Numbered from the stretch's first letter, positions 1 through 9,264 are shown. The stretch: 46,040 bases of DNA from an uncultured Clostridia bacterium (GCA_947632635.1 CANRQA010000005.1:1-46040); one strand, 5' to 3'. Notes: generated by a model from the sequence alone, not told the origin. Numbers and translations: made by a program.

Positions 1-24
1 TAGGGCGACCGCATAAAAAATATA
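1..24. repeat. Left terminal inverted repeat of the IS
   Basis: The reverse complement of 1420-1443 matches this segment at 23 of 24 positions; the mismatch is base 7 (G here, A in the other end). The window begins exactly at the outer edge of this repeat. Confidence 0.9.
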
Positions 25-55
25 ATAATTACCTACTTATATATTTTTAATTTTT

Positions 56-1213
56 TTAAAATTGGTTAGTATTTGGATAAATTTCAAATATTAACCTTTT
101 TAAATTATCTAAATCACTATTGTAATACATCATTCTTTTATTTATTTCTTTTCTTTTTACTGAATCATCTAATTTTATTAAGTTATAACATATCTTCCTT
201 AATAATGATAAATTATGTATTGCATTTGACTTCTTCGCAGTAGATAAATCTTCTTTAAAATACACATCTAATACCCAATGTAAGTTATTTTCTATTTGCC
301 AATGTTTTCTTGTTATTTTTCCAAATTCTTCTGCTGATAACTTTACATTACTTATATAGTATTTTTCTTGTTTACTTTCTTCTCCTTTTATTTCTCTATA
401 ATTCACTGTCTTTATTATTGTCTGTACTCCTTTAAACTTTTCTAAGCTATCTATTTTATCTATATTCTTTATTACATATGTTTCCCTTCTTTCATATCTA
501 CCATGCCCTTTTTCTATTACCTTATTATATTCTAATTTACTTTTTTCTAACTTAGTATTCTCTACATATTTAAAATATTCCTCTACATCACTATATGCCT
601 GCCTTTGATTTGTTTTTAATGGTAAACAATAATTTCCTCGTTTACTTATTATCTTATTTATTATTTTTGTTTGTGTTCCTATTGCATCTATTGTTACTAT
701 ACATCCTGTAATATCAATTAAATCTAACAACTCTGGTATTGCTGTTATTTCATTACTTTTTTCGTTTACTTTTACTTGTCCTATAGATACTCCTATATCT
801 GTTAAATATGCTGATACAACATATGGTATATTCCCTCCATTTATTTTGTCTGTTGCTGCTCTTACTGCTTTACCATCTATTGCTATTGCTTTTTGTCCAT
901 TTATATCCGCTTTTTGATTTATTACTTCTTTTATCCAATTTGCAAATATTTCCATAAATTTTTTCGCATCGATAATTGCAAATACTCTTAGTAAAGTATC
1001 TGCTGATGGCACTCCATATCTTTCATCTAGTTTCAATAGATTTATGAAATATTCTTTCCTAAGTTCAAGAAAGTATGATATACTTTCACAATCACTACAT
1101 CCACATAATATTGCATAAATACACATTACTATTATATTTGTTAATTCGTGTCTTAATCCTCTTTTATCTCTTGGATCTTCTAATTCATTTAAAAACATAA
1201 TTAAACTTTTCAT
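56..1213 (-). CDS. ISAs1-family DDE transposase
   Basis: The protein is about 385 residues, full length for the family. It opens with the typical ISAs1 N-terminal region (FLNELEDPRDKRGLRHEL, then YAILCGCSD). The putative DDE residues are the Asp in AIDGKAVR (about residue 115), the Asp in VTIDAIGTQ (about 176) and the Glu in WQIENNLHWVLD (about 310). The ATG at 1213 is preferred; an in-frame TTG lies two codons upstream, and neither has a clear ribosome site. A TATAAT-like -10 lies just upstream (about 1230). The gene is intact, so the element may be active. It catalyses cut-and-paste or copy-type movement of its own element at the terminal repeats. Confidence 0.9.
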   Translation of the reverse strand: MKSLIMFLNELEDPRDKRGLRHELTNIIVMCIYAILCGCSDCESISYFLELRKEYFINLLKLDERYGVPSADTLLRVFAIIDAKKFMEIFANWIKEVINQKADINGQKAIAIDGKAVRAATDKINGGNIPYVVSAYLTDIGVSIGQVKVNEKSNEITAIPELLDLIDITGCIVTIDAIGTQTKIINKIISKRGNYCLPLKTNQRQAYSDVEEYFKYVENTKLEKSKLEYNKVIEKGHGRYERRETYVIKNIDKIDSLEKFKGVQTIIKTVNYREIKGEESKQEKYYISNVKLSAEEFGKITRKHWQIENNLHWVLDVYFKEDLSTAKKSNAIHNLSLLRKICYNLIKLDDSVKRKEINKRMMYYNSDLDNLKRLIFEIYPNTNQF

Positions 1214-1307
1214 ACTCAATCACAAATATATTATACTATATCTTTAAGTAAATGTCTGTATCATAAATATTTCATAAATTAGCTTATTACTTAATTTTTA
1301 TATGTAG

Positions 1308-1389
1308 TTATCCACATTTGACATATTATGTATATTTGACTTCTTTATTTTTCATTCTTATTGGCTAAAAATACTATTAGTTATCCACA
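1308..1389 (+). other. Two perfect DnaA boxes inside the IS
   Basis: TTATCCACA occurs at 1308-1316 and again at 1381-1389, both in the same orientation, in the non-coding stretch between the transposase start and the right terminal repeat. They match the consensus used many times in oriC further right. The match is direct; that DnaA binds here and influences the transposase promoter is inference. Confidence 0.6.
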
Positions 1390-1419
1390 GGATAACATAA
1401 TTATGTCATGAAAATTTTA

Positions 1420-1443
1420 TATATTTTTTATGCGGTTGCCCTA
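1420..1443. repeat. Right terminal inverted repeat of the IS
   Basis: Ends in TGCGGTTGCCCTA at 1443 and mirrors 1-24 with one mismatch. Host sequence (the HD-domain gene) resumes at 1444. Confidence 0.9.
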
Positions 1444-1778
1444 TCGTACCCTAAATTAGACAAAATTTCATTTGCAATTTTTTCAGATGCTTCTGCATGG
1501 CCGTAAAAGTGTCTAACTGCGCCTTCTGTAAATGAAAATGGTTTTCCTATATCATGTAATAATGCTGCAAGACGAACTTCTATATCTGGTGCTGTAAGAC
1601 TTACAACTTTTATTGTATGATTAAGGACATCTAAGTCATGATGTGGATGCTTATGTTCAAATTTGTACGAAGCTTTTAATTTAGGTATTATTTCAAAAAT
1701 AAAAACTAAGTTTTCATTGATACTATCTACTACATTATCAGATAATAATATTTTTTCTAAAAGCTCTCTATTTTTCAT
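1428..1778 (-). pseudogene. HD-domain protein, truncated by the IS
   Basis: The gene starts with ATG at 1778 after a good ribosome site (AAAGGAGC). The first about 112 codons are host sequence; the last four (RATA) and the stop come from the IS right end. The HD metal-binding core is visible: NHT, then AALLHDIGKP, then HFYGHAEAS. This arrangement resembles the HD domain of CCA-adding tRNA nucleotidyltransferases, but there is no nucleotidyltransferase domain in front, so it was probably a stand-alone HD phosphohydrolase. The last conserved Asp of an HD domain usually lies further downstream and would be lost. The rest of the gene, if it survives, lies left of the window. Confidence 0.8.
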
Positions 1779-2031
1779 ATACTTGCTCCTTTTAATATTA
1801 TTTTTCTAAGCCTCTTCTTAGATTTACAATTAAACATAATTCAAATGATAAAATAACTTCTTAAACAATAAATATGTTGCTTATTCAAGAAGTTTTGAAA
1901 TATATTTTGCTCATTTTTTTCACTTAACTATATTCAAATGCAACTAAGCCTTTCACTATTATATCATGTTTAATTTACTAATAATATAATGTTGTTCTTG
2001 TTTAAGTATTAGCTTTTCGTGTGAAAATAAA

Positions 2032-2064
2032 AGAGTAAAATACAAAATAATTGTATATTACTCT
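2032..2064 (-). terminator. Hairpin terminator after the 2081-2800 gene
   Basis: AGAGTAAAATACAA (2032-2045) pairs with TTGTATATTACTCT (2051-2064) with one mismatch and a 5-nt loop; on the minus strand it is followed by a T-rich stretch. The 302-bp gap 1779-2080 otherwise holds only a weaker imperfect inverted repeat (AACTTCTT at 1855, AAGAAGTT at 1887) and no convincing gene. Confidence 0.7.
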
Positions 2065-2080
2065 TTATAAAAAAATTTAA

Positions 2081-2800
2081 CTATTTTTCATCAAAAATAT
2101 CAATAAATTTATCAAGAGCTTCAAGCACTGAATGACATACTTTACGATCTTTTATATTCATTGCTCTACACATATAAAAGATAAGTGCACTTTTCATTTT
2201 TTTATCACTAATTTTTTCAATAGCACTCATTTCACTAATGAATAAATTTAAACAACTTTCAAATTCAACAATTGTTGCTTTTGCCTTATATTCTATAATG
2301 TTATTTATATCTTCGAACTTTTTGCAAAGGTGCATTAAAAATTCTATTTTATCGCTATACTCTGGACATGTCGATACAAAATAACATAACCCATTAAATT
2401 TCTCCCATACTTTTTTATACTCATAGCTTGATGCATCTCTATATTCTTTACTTAATTCTATATTAACTTCTACATTATATATTATTTCATATAAATAAGC
2501 ATATATTTCCATCATAAAATTACTATCATAATGTTCATAAATTTCACTTAAAATATCATTTAAAAGTGCATATGCCTGGTTATTTAAAGTTGCTCTTACA
2601 AGATTATGGCTATTTTCCTCAAAAATCCGTTCATAAAAATCATATTCGATAACTTTTTTCTTAACTTCTAACATATCATTACATATATTTTCTTTTTCAT
2701 CACTGCTTATTGGAATATAAAACTCATCATAATATTCTTTTAACTTCTTCCTTGTTTCTTTTGCTTTGTTTAACAATGTTTTACTAACAAGTTTTGACAT
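2081..2800 (-). CDS. Hypothetical helical protein, 239 aa
   Basis: I do not recognise this protein. It is soluble-looking, rich in Lys, Glu, Tyr and Asn, and predicted by eye to be mostly alpha-helical, with a charged N-terminal helix (residues about 5-25) and no signal peptide or membrane segment. The start ATG at 2800 follows a strong ribosome site (AAAAAGGAGAG). It is flanked by a terminator on each side (2831-2869 upstream, 2032-2064 downstream), so it is a single-gene transcription unit, separate from rsmG. In many Firmicutes the position beyond rsmG holds noc/parA/parB; here it holds this unknown gene, which does not resemble them. Confidence 0.8.
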   Translation of the reverse strand: MSKLVSKTLLNKAKETRKKLKEYYDEFYIPISSDEKENICNDMLEVKKKVIEYDFYERIFEENSHNLVRATLNNQAYALLNDILSEIYEHYDSNFMMEIYAYLYEIIYNVEVNIELSKEYRDASSYEYKKVWEKFNGLCYFVSTCPEYSDKIEFLMHLCKKFEDINNIIEYKAKATIVEFESCLNLFISEMSAIEKISDKKMKSALIFYMCRAMNIKDRKVCHSVLEALDKFIDIFDEK

Positions 2801-2830
2801 TTTATTCTCTCCTTTTTAATAAAAAAATAA

Positions 2831-2869
2831 GACATATATGTTAATTTCTTACATTATAACATATATGTC
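2831..2869 (-). terminator. Terminator of the mnmE-mnmG-rsmG operon
   Basis: GACATATATGTTA (2831-2843) and TAACATATATGTC (2857-2869) form a perfect 13-bp stem with a 13-nt loop. On the minus strand the stem is followed by TTATTTTTTT. It lies just beyond the rsmG stop. Confidence 0.9.
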
Positions 2870-2879
2870 AAGTAGAAAA

Positions 2880-3605
2880 CTATAACGGACTTTTTTTAAT
2901 TTTTCCATTACTTCTTGGATACTTATTTGATACTTCTTTTATACGTTTTATTTCTATTATATATCTTTTATACTCTTCTTCATTATAAACATATTTATAT
3001 TCAAATATATTTGTAATTTTTAACTCTAATGTTTCTATTGCTTTTTTTGCACTTTCTATTTCTTCTTGTACATTACTTCCCTTTAGTAATAAACATTTTC
3101 CGCCTAATTTTAAATATGCAAAATTATATTCAACTAATATATTAAGTGGTGCTACAGCTCTTGAAACTACTATATCATATTTATTCCTATAATTTTCGTT
3201 ATGTGCCATTTCTTCTGCTCTACCATGCACAATTTCTATATTTTTTAAATCTAAGTTTTTTATAACTTCTTCTAAAAATATTAATCGCTTATTTAATGCA
3301 TCTAGCAAAGTAATATTAACTTTTCCTTCAAAATATATTGCTATTACAATACCTGGAAAACCAGCACCTGTTCCAACATCAATTATATTGCTACCCTCAT
3401 TTATATATTTAACTACCTCTAATGAATCAATAAAATGTTTCATTACAACATCATAATCTTCTGTAATAGATGTAAGATTCATTTTTTCATTCCATTCAAC
3501 AAGTAATTTTTTGTACTTTTCAAACTTTTCAAGTTCATCTTCATTAAGTTCAATATTTATCTTTTTTGCTTCTTCTCTTAATAATTCCTTAAAATCACTT
3601 TTCAT
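2880..3605 (-). CDS. rsmG: 16S rRNA (guanine-N7) methyltransferase RsmG (GidB)
   Basis: 241 residues, normal for RsmG, which uses S-adenosylmethionine to methylate N7 of 16S rRNA G527 (E. coli numbering). The SAM-binding motif IIDVGTGAGFPGIVIA is at about residues 74-90, with the conserved MNLTSI and HFIDSLE segments before it (about 43-62) and VVSRAVAPL (about 147) after it. Start ATG at 3605 follows GTGAGGTT. It is the last gene of the mnmE-mnmG-rsmG unit, 9 bp after the mnmG stop and followed by a strong terminator. This order next to oriC is classic for bacteria. Loss of function is known to give low-level streptomycin resistance in other species. Confidence 0.97.
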   Translation of the reverse strand: MKSDFKELLREEAKKINIELNEDELEKFEKYKKLLVEWNEKMNLTSITEDYDVVMKHFIDSLEVVKYINEGSNIIDVGTGAGFPGIVIAIYFEGKVNITLLDALNKRLIFLEEVIKNLDLKNIEIVHGRAEEMAHNENYRNKYDIVVSRAVAPLNILVEYNFAYLKLGGKCLLLKGSNVQEEIESAKKAIETLELKITNIFEYKYVYNEEEYKRYIIEIKRIKEVSNKYPRSNGKIKKSPL

Positions 3606-3614
3606 ATGAAAACC

Positions 3615-5507
3615 TCACTTTTTGTTTTGACTTAAATATATAAGTAAAACTGATATATCAGCTGGTGAAACACCAGATATTCTGGAAGCCTGTCCAACAG
3701 ATAAAGGCTTTTGTTTATTTAACTTTTGTCTTGCCTCTAAACTTAAACCTTTAATATTTTCATAATCTATTTCCGCAGACAATTTTTTCTCTTCTAATTT
3801 TTTAAACTCCTCTATTTGCTCTAATTGTAGTTTAATATATCCCTCATATTTAATAGCAATCTCTACCTCTTCTATAACAGAATCAGGTAAAACAGGTCTT
3901 TCTTCATCTATTTCTTTTAAAGAAATATAACTTAACTCACTTCTTTTAATTAAATCAGATAATTTTACACCTGTTTCAAGTTCAGAACTATTCAAGGATT
4001 TAAGTAGATTATTAACTTTAGTAGACGGCTTAATTCTTGTATTTTCAAGACGAGTAATCTCATCTTCTATCATTTTTTTCTTTTGCAAAAATCTTTCATA
4101 TCTTTCTTTTGAAATAAGGCCAATATTATATCCTTTTTCAGTAAGTCTTAAATCAGCGTTATCTTGTCTTAATGTAAGTCTATACTCAGAACGAGATGTC
4201 ATCATTCTATATGGTTCATTTGTTCCTTTTGTAACCAAATCATCAATAAGGACGCCAATATATGCCTCTGACCTATCTAATATAAATGGCTCTAAATTAT
4301 CTATTTTACGAGCCGCATTAATACCTGCCATTATTCCCTGTGCTGCTGCTTCTTCATATCCAGAACTTCCATTAACTTGACCCGCAAAAAATAATCCGTC
4401 AATTCCTTTATATTCTAAACTTAATTTTAAGTTTGTAGAATCAATACAATCATATTCAATTGCATACGCAGGTCGCATCATTTTAGCATTTTCAAGACCT
4501 TTAATAGACCTATACATTTCGATTTGTACTTCTTCAGGAAGAGATGAAGACATACCTTGAATATACATTTCAGATGTACTCTCACCAAGTGGCTCGATAA
4601 ATAATTGATGTCTTTCTTTATCATTAAACCTTACAACTTTATCTTCAATTGAAGGGCAATACCTTGGTCCTATTCCATGAATTCTACCACTATAAATAGG
4701 TGACCTATCAAGATTATTCATAATAATTTCATGTGTTTTTTTATTAGTATAAGTTAAATAACAATCAATTTGTTTTTTGCTTATAATTTCCTCATTTCCC
4801 TCATTTTCAAAAGAAAATGGTACAATTTTTTCATCTCCATGTTGTACTTCCATTTCATCAAGGTTCATATTATTTATGTTAATTCTTGCAGGCGTACCTG
4901 TTTTAAATCTGCGAAGTTCTACGCCTATATCAAGTAAACTTTGAGATAAATCATTAGCTGGAAATACACCATCTGGTCCACTTTCATATGATACTTCTCC
5001 AATAATAACTTTACCCTTTAAATAAGTTCCAGTAGCAACTACAATAGATTTAGCATATACAGTCGCCCCTATTTTTGTTTTAACGCCTACAACATGATTA
5101 TTTTCAATTAATATTTTAACAATCTCACCTTGATATATATCCAAGTTTTCTTGATTTTCAAGAGTTTGCTTCATTTTTATATGATACATTCTTCTATCGG
5201 ATTGAACTCTTAATGAATGTACAGCCGGACCTTTTGACATATTTAACATTTTAGATTGTATAAAAGTGCTATCAGCATTTTTTGCCATTTGTCCACCTAA
5301 AGCATCTATTTCACGAACTAAATGCCCTTTTGAAGTTCCACCAATACTTGGATTACATGGCATATTTGCAAGAGTATCTAAATTTATAACAAAAACCGCA
5401 GTCTTTTTTCCAAGTCTTGCTGCTGCAAGTGCTGCTTCACATCCAGCATGTCCTGCACCTATAACTACGACATCATAATCTCCTAAAGAATATTCATTTT
5501 TTTCCAT
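3615..5507 (-). CDS. mnmG: tRNA modification enzyme MnmG (GidA)
   Basis: FAD-binding partner of MnmE in making carboxymethylaminomethyl-uridine at the wobble position of certain tRNAs. The Rossmann FAD motif [17 protein letters not shown] is at the N-terminus; the GidA signatures [11 protein letters not shown] and [16 protein letters not shown] are present. From the chosen start the protein is 630 residues, normal length. I chose the ATG at 5507 because it follows a near-ideal ribosome site (GGAGGTGC), although the frame stays open to 5534. It lies 11 bp after the mnmE stop and 9 bp before rsmG, so the three are one operon. Confidence 0.97.
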   Translation of the reverse strand: MEKNEYSLGDYDVVVIGAGHAGCEAALAAARLGKKTAVFVINLDTLANMPCNPSIGGTSKGHLVREIDALGGQMAKNADSTFIQSKMLNMSKGPAVHSLRVQSDRRMYHIKMKQTLENQENLDIYQGEIVKILIENNHVVGVKTKIGATVYAKSIVVATGTYLKGKVIIGEVSYESGPDGVFPANDLSQSLLDIGVELRRFKTGTPARININNMNLDEMEVQHGDEKIVPFSFENEGNEEIISKKQIDCYLTYTNKKTHEIIMNNLDRSPIYSGRIHGIGPRYCPSIEDKVVRFNDKERHQLFIEPLGESTSEMYIQGMSSSLPEEVQIEMYRSIKGLENAKMMRPAYAIEYDCIDSTNLKLSLEYKGIDGLFFAGQVNGSSGYEEAAAQGIMAGINAARKIDNLEPFILDRSEAYIGVLIDDLVTKGTNEPYRMMTSRSEYRLTLRQDNADLRLTEKGYNIGLISKERYERFLQKKKMIEDEITRLENTRIKPSTKVNNLLKSLNSSELETGVKLSDLIKRSELSYISLKEIDEERPVLPDSVIEEVEIAIKYEGYIKLQLEQIEEFKKLEEKKLSAEIDYENIKGLSLEARQKLNKQKPLSVGQASRISGVSPADISVLLIYLSQNKK

Positions 5508-5518
5508 ATTGCACCTCC

Positions 5519-6895
5519 CTACTTTCCTAAACAAAATTTTTCAAATATTTTATTAACTACGTCAATATTAACATCGCTACCTATTATCTCACCAAGTGAT
5601 TTAGTAGCATTTTTTATATATATAGAAACAATATCAATAGGCTGTCCATTATTTACCTCTGTTCTTGCCTGTTCTAAATACTCGACTGCCTTTTTTAATA
5701 AATCTTTATGTCTTGCATTTGTAATAACAAGCTCATGTGAATAATCAAAATTTGATTTACTGAATATATCATCAATAGCTTTTTTTAGATTTTCTATTCC
5801 TTCATTGTTTATAACTGAAAGTGAAATTACATTATCAAACTGATATTTGTTTAATTCGTTCAAAATGGTATCAAAAATCGATTTTTGAGTCTTGTCTATC
5901 TTATTTATCGCTACAATTACTTTTAAGCCTTTATTTTTGATTTTAGAAAGTAATTTTAATTCATCATCAGTTATTCCCTCTTCACCATTTAACAAAAACA
6001 AAACAAGGTCAACTTCATCTAATTTTTTTAAACTTTTCTCTACCCCAATTTTTTCTACTAAATTTTCTGTATCTCTTATACCTGCTGTATCGTAAATATT
6101 TAATACCAAACTACCAATATTTATAGTTTCTTCAACAATATCACGAGTTGTTCCTGCAATATCTGTAACTATTGCTTTATCGCTTTTTGATAAATTATTA
6201 AGTAATGAAGATTTACCAACATTTGGTCTACCTATAATTGCAACATTTACCCCATCTTTAATATATTTACCTTGTTCATAAGTATCTAAAATTTGCTTTA
6301 TTTCAGTAACTTTTTTATCAATTAGTGAAATAACATTATCATTTTCAACTTCTTCATAATCATATTCTGGATAATCAACACTAACTTCAATATGTGCTAA
6401 AAGTTCAACAAGTTCTTCTCTTAAACTTGCTATTTTTTTAGAAATATTACCCTCTAATTGATTTGTCGCAATTTGAGTTTGTAATTTATTCTTTGCATTT
6501 ATTAGGTTTATAACTGCCTCTGCTTGAGATAAATCCATTTTTCCATTTAAAAAAGCCCTTTTAGAAAATTCACCAGGAAGAGCTAAACGTGCTCCATTTT
6601 CTAATACTATTTCTAGAATTTGGCGTGTAATCTCTATACCACCATGACAATTTATTTCACAAACATCTTCACCAGTAAATGACTTTGGAGCTTTAAAATA
6701 TGATACAAGTACCCTATCAATAGCAGTATTATTATCATAAATTTTACCATAAATAATAGTATTAGGTTTTAACTCTGCTTTTGAGATAAAAATTTTATTT
6801 ATTATATTTAAACTATCTTTTCCACTAATACGAATTATACTTATACCGCTATTTTGCAAAGCTGTACCAATTGCAGCAATAGTATCTGTTGACAT
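5519..6895 (-). CDS. mnmE: tRNA modification GTPase MnmE (TrmE)
   Basis: Partner of MnmG in wobble-uridine modification; binds tetrahydrofolate and potassium-dependent GTP. The G domain sits in the middle: G1 [10 protein letters not shown]2 DIAGTTRD, G3 DTAG, G4 NKID. The C-terminus ends in FCLGK, matching the conserved C-(I/L)-G-K motif that carries the catalytic Cys. The start ATG at 6895 is preferred over the ATG at 6901 because AAAGGG lies only about 4 nt before the latter but about 10 nt before the former; the protein is then 458 residues. It is the first gene of the mnmE-mnmG-rsmG operon, and a terminator of the upstream unit lies at 6921-6939. Confidence 0.97.
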   Translation of the reverse strand: MSTDTIAAIGTALQNSGISIIRISGKDSLNIINKIFISKAELKPNTIIYGKIYDNNTAIDRVLVSYFKAPKSFTGEDVCEINCHGGIEITRQILEIVLENGARLALPGEFSKRAFLNGKMDLSQAEAVINLINAKNKLQTQIATNQLEGNISKKIASLREELVELLAHIEVSVDYPEYDYEEVENDNVISLIDKKVTEIKQILDTYEQGKYIKDGVNVAIIGRPNVGKSSLLNNLSKSDKAIVTDIAGTTRDIVEETINIGSLVLNIYDTAGIRDTENLVEKIGVEKSLKKLDEVDLVLFLLNGEEGITDDELKLLSKIKNKGLKVIVAINKIDKTQKSIFDTILNELNKYQFDNVISLSVINNEGIENLKKAIDDIFSKSNFDYSHELVITNARHKDLLKKAVEYLEQARTEVNNGQPIDIVSIYIKNATKSLGEIIGSDVNIDVVNKIFEKFCLGK

Positions 6896-6920
6896 AAACA
6901 TTTTCCCTTTCCTATATAAA

Positions 6921-6939
6921 AGTCAGCTAAATGCTGACT
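6921..6939 (-). terminator. Terminator of the rpmH-to-jag unit
   Basis: AGTCAGC and GCTGACT form a perfect 7-bp stem with a 5-nt loop. There are Ts on both sides, so it can act on the minus strand (TTTTATA) and also looks functional on the plus strand. It separates jag from mnmE. Confidence 0.8.
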
Positions 6940-6959
6940 TTTTTTACTATTTAAAAATA

Positions 6960-7613
6960 TTAATATTTCTTTTTAATAACGACTCTTCTTCTTGGTTCTT
7001 CCCCTATACTTTCAGTTTCTACATCTTTTCTTGTAGCAAGTTCAGTATGAATTATAAGACGCTCATATGCAGACATTGGCTCAAGTTTAATTGGTTTTCT
7101 AAAACGAATAACATTATCAGCCATCTTATTTGCAAGTCTTTTTAATTTTTCTTCTTTTTGCTTTTTATAATCATTAATTTCTACAAAAACTTTTGCATAT
7201 TCTTCATCTTCTCTTTGAAGCATTGCATTTAATAATGATTGTAAAGATTCGATTGTTTTACCTTTATATCCAATAAGATGAGATACTTTATCCCCTACAA
7301 TTTTTAATGTAATTTGATTATTTTCTCTAATTAATTCATATTTAATATCACTTTCACCAGTTATATCAAATATATTTTTTAGTATTTCTTCTATTTTTGA
7401 AATTGTTTTTTCAGCCTGTTCATCACTTATTTTTTTATCAACTGTAAGTCTTACTTTAGCCATTTTAGCAGAAAGAATTCCTAGTACACCACCAGAAGTT
7501 GGTTCTTCTAAAACTTCTACAATTACATCATCTCTTGAAACTTTTAATTCTTCTAGTCCTTTTCTTATTGCTTCTTCTACTGTCTTTCCTATTTGCTCTG
7601 TTATTTTTTTCAT
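6960..7613 (-). CDS. jag: RNA-binding protein Jag/KhpB (EloR)
   Basis: 217 residues in the usual Jag order: an N-terminal Jag domain (about 1-50, VEEAIRKGLEELKV... SGGVLGILSAK), a KH domain with LIGYKGKTIESLQSLLN (about 122-138), and an R3H domain with ERLIIHTELATRKDVETES near the C-terminus. In other Firmicutes it binds RNA and works with KhpA in cell elongation. Start ATG at 7613 follows AAAGGAGGGAG and overlaps the yidC stop codon (ATGA), which implies translational coupling to the membrane insertase gene, a conserved arrangement. Confidence 0.95.
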   Translation of the reverse strand: MKKITEQIGKTVEEAIRKGLEELKVSRDDVIVEVLEEPTSGGVLGILSAKMAKVRLTVDKKISDEQAEKTISKIEEILKNIFDITGESDIKYELIRENNQITLKIVGDKVSHLIGYKGKTIESLQSLLNAMLQREDEEYAKVFVEINDYKKQKEEKLKRLANKMADNVIRFRKPIKLEPMSAYERLIIHTELATRKDVETESIGEEPRRRVVIKKKY

Positions 7614-8458
7614 TTTATACTCCCTCCTTTATTTAGAGTTAAAACTTCTTCCTTTTTATTTTTATTTTTAGTAACAATTGAAATAATTAACTGTTGTATA
7701 ATTTGAATAATATTTCCAAATAACCAGTAAATTCCAAGTGCTAGTGGCATTGTATATGAAATAAATGCTGACAAAATAGGCATTGTAAAATTCATAGACT
7801 TCTGCATTTCTTGTTGTTCATCAGTCATATTTGAAGTTTTTTGCGTAATTTTTATTTGAATTATTGAAAATATTGCTGCAAGTATTGGTATAGCAAGTGA
7901 TATTGGATGAGATTTTTTATTCTCGTCTTGTGACCTAAAGTTTGCAGGTATATCACCTAAATTAATACCAAACTTAACATCCATATCAATTAATCCTTTT
8001 TCATTTGCAATTACAAGCTCATTCATTTGCATTTCTCTCTCAGTTACTTCTTCTTTATTTAATATTTCTTGTGTATAAGCTCTAATTTGCTCTGTTGGTG
8101 TTTGGACAATATATGTAAGAGGTTGTCTAACAATTGCAAACATAGCAAGAATAATTGGAATTTGTATAAGAAGTGGTAAACATCCGCCCATTGGATTAAT
8201 TTTATTTTCTGCATAAAGTTTTGATAACTCCTCTGCCTGCTTTTGTTTATCATTTTTATATTTTTCTCTAATTTTTGCATCAAGTGGTGCAATTTTTTGC
8301 ATTTTCTCTGTTGATTTTAATTGTATTATTGTAAGTGGTAATAATATTAATTTTGTTAATAAAGTAAATAAAAGTATTGAGATAAAATAATTATTATTAA
8401 CTAACTTATATATTAATCTAATTATAAAGCCAAAAAAACTCGCTATAGCATTGTACAT
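7610..8458 (-). CDS. yidC: Membrane protein insertase YidC/OxaI (SpoIIIJ type)
   Basis: 282 residues with five hydrophobic segments typical of Gram-positive YidC: an N-terminal segment (about 5-35), then ILLFTLLTKLILLPL, PLLIQIPIILAMFAIV, ISLAIPILAAIFSI and LGIYWLFGNIIQII. The conserved MGGCLPLLIQIPI stretch is present, and the hairpin between the first and second core segments carries the usual charged QKIAPLDAKIREKYKNDKQK type loop. It inserts and folds membrane proteins, alone or with SecYEG; the SpoIIIJ paralogue is needed for sporulation in B. subtilis. No lipobox Cys is seen at the N-terminus. Start ATG at 8458 follows AAGGGGAATG. Last codon overlaps jag. Confidence 0.95.
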   Translation of the reverse strand: MYNAIASFFGFIIRLIYKLVNNNYFISILLFTLLTKLILLPLTIIQLKSTEKMQKIAPLDAKIREKYKNDKQKQAEELSKLYAENKINPMGGCLPLLIQIPIILAMFAIVRQPLTYIVQTPTEQIRAYTQEILNKEEVTEREMQMNELVIANEKGLIDMDVKFGINLGDIPANFRSQDENKKSHPISLAIPILAAIFSIIQIKITQKTSNMTDEQQEMQKSMNFTMPILSAFISYTMPLALGIYWLFGNIIQIIQQLIISIVTKNKNKKEEVLTLNKGGSIK

Positions 8459-8472
8459 CTACATTCCCCTTT

Positions 8473-8730
8473 TCATTTTAAATAATCTACTCCACCATGT
8501 GAAAATGGATTACATTTTAATATCCTTATGCCACCTAAAATATTCCCTTTTATTATACCATACTTGTCAACTGCTTGTTTAGTATATTCAGAACAAGTAG
8601 GATAAAATATACATCTTCTTCCAAAACTTTTTGATATATTTTTTTGATAAAAATTAATAAGTAATATTTCAAGTTTTGCTGGTATTCTTATTATAAACTT
8701 TAATATTTTAAATAATTTATTTTTCTTCAT
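8473..8730 (-). CDS. yidD: Membrane protein insertion efficiency factor YidD
   Basis: 85 residues, typical size. The YidD signature is clear: FYQKNISKSFGRRC, then IFYPTCSEYTKQAVDKYG, then ILKCNPFSHGGVD. The N-terminus is a hydrophobic and basic amphipathic segment expected to lie on the inner face of the membrane. It helps YidC-dependent insertion. It overlaps rnpA by 14 bp and is 14 bp from yidC, which fits one transcript rpmH-rnpA-yidD-yidC-jag. Confidence 0.95.
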   Translation of the reverse strand: MKKNKLFKILKFIIRIPAKLEILLINFYQKNISKSFGRRCIFYPTCSEYTKQAVDKYGIIKGNILGGIRILKCNPFSHGGVDYLK

Positions 8731-9064
8731 ATAAACCTAAATCCTTAAAACATTTACAAATTTCTGTTTTTACAATTTCAAAATTTACATCATTTATAGT
8801 TGTATTTTTTTTGTATATTACAACTATAAAATATCCTTTTTTTAGTTTTTCTTCTTCAATTTTATATACTTCTCTTGCCCATCTTTTTAATTTATTTCTA
8901 TGAACACTTATTCCATTTTTTTTAGATACGCAAATTCCAAAAAAACTTTTATTTTTCTTGTTTTTTAATACATGAACAGTTATATTTTTTGAATTTGCAT
9001 ACTCTCCTATTTTTAATATTTTTTTAAAAACCCTGTTCTTTTTTATTCTATATGTAAATTTCAT
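8717..9064 (-). CDS. rnpA: Ribonuclease P protein component
   Basis: 115 residues. The protein subunit of RNase P binds the 5' leader of pre-tRNA and supports the RNA catalyst. It shows the basic family signature in the form VHRNKLKRWAREVYK (about residues 56-70; the usual motif is RNRxKRxxRE), preceded by FGICVSKKNG. Start ATG at 9064 follows AGGTGAG. It is downstream of rpmH and overlaps yidD. Confidence 0.95.
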   Translation of the reverse strand: MKFTYRIKKNRVFKKILKIGEYANSKNITVHVLKNKKNKSFFGICVSKKNGISVHRNKLKRWAREVYKIEEEKLKKGYFIVVIYKKNTTINDVNFEIVKTEICKCFKDLGLYEEK

Positions 9065-9083
9065 TATCTCACCTATTATACGG

Positions 9084-9116
9084 TAAAAGTGAGTATGAAA
9101 AACATACCCACTTTTA
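9084..9116 (-). other. Strong hairpin between rpmH and rnpA
   Basis: TAAAAGTGAGTATG (9084-9097) pairs with CATACCCACTTTTA (9103-9116), 14 bp with one G-U-compatible mismatch and a 5-nt loop. There is no U-tract after it on the minus strand, so it is more likely a processing or partial-termination element that sets the rpmH:rnpA ratio than a full terminator. Confidence 0.5.
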
Positions 9117-9129
9117 AATAAGCAGTAAC

Positions 9130-9264
9130 CTAAGCACTTATTACTTTTCTTCCTTTAGCTCTTCTGCGTTTTAAAACATCACGACCAGAAGCTGTGCTCA
9201 TTCTTTTTCTAAATCCATGAACTTTTTGTGTTTGTATTTTTTTTGGTTGATATGTTCTTTTCAA
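9130..9264 (-). CDS. rpmH: Ribosomal protein bL34
   Basis: A 44-codon gene too short for simple ORF listing. It reads [18 protein letters not shown], then [20 protein letters not shown], then RKVISA, an unmistakable L34. It starts with TTG at 9264 behind a strong ribosome site (AGGGGGTG, six bases upstream). L34 is the first gene of the leftward operon and borders oriC, its standard place in bacteria. Confidence 0.97.
   Translation of the reverse strand: MKRTYQPKKIQTQKVHGFRKRMSTASGRDVLKRRRAKGRKVISA

Larger units (their letters stand above)
1..1443 (-). mobile_element. Complete ISAs1-family insertion sequence
   Basis: The element is bounded by 24-bp terminal inverted repeats (1-24 and 1420-1443) that differ at one position; both ends read TAGGGC(G/A)ACCGCAT inward. 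It carries one leftward DDE transposase gene (56-1213) and about 200 bp of non-coding DNA between the transposase start and the right repeat. Size, single gene and terminal repeats fit the ISAs1 family. The right end lies inside an HD-domain gene (1428-1778). The left flank is outside the window, so a target-site duplication cannot be checked. Confidence 0.9.

Noticed and set aside
5266-5478. Plus-strand ORF inside mnmG
   Set aside because: Antisense shadow of a conserved gene; no ribosome site.
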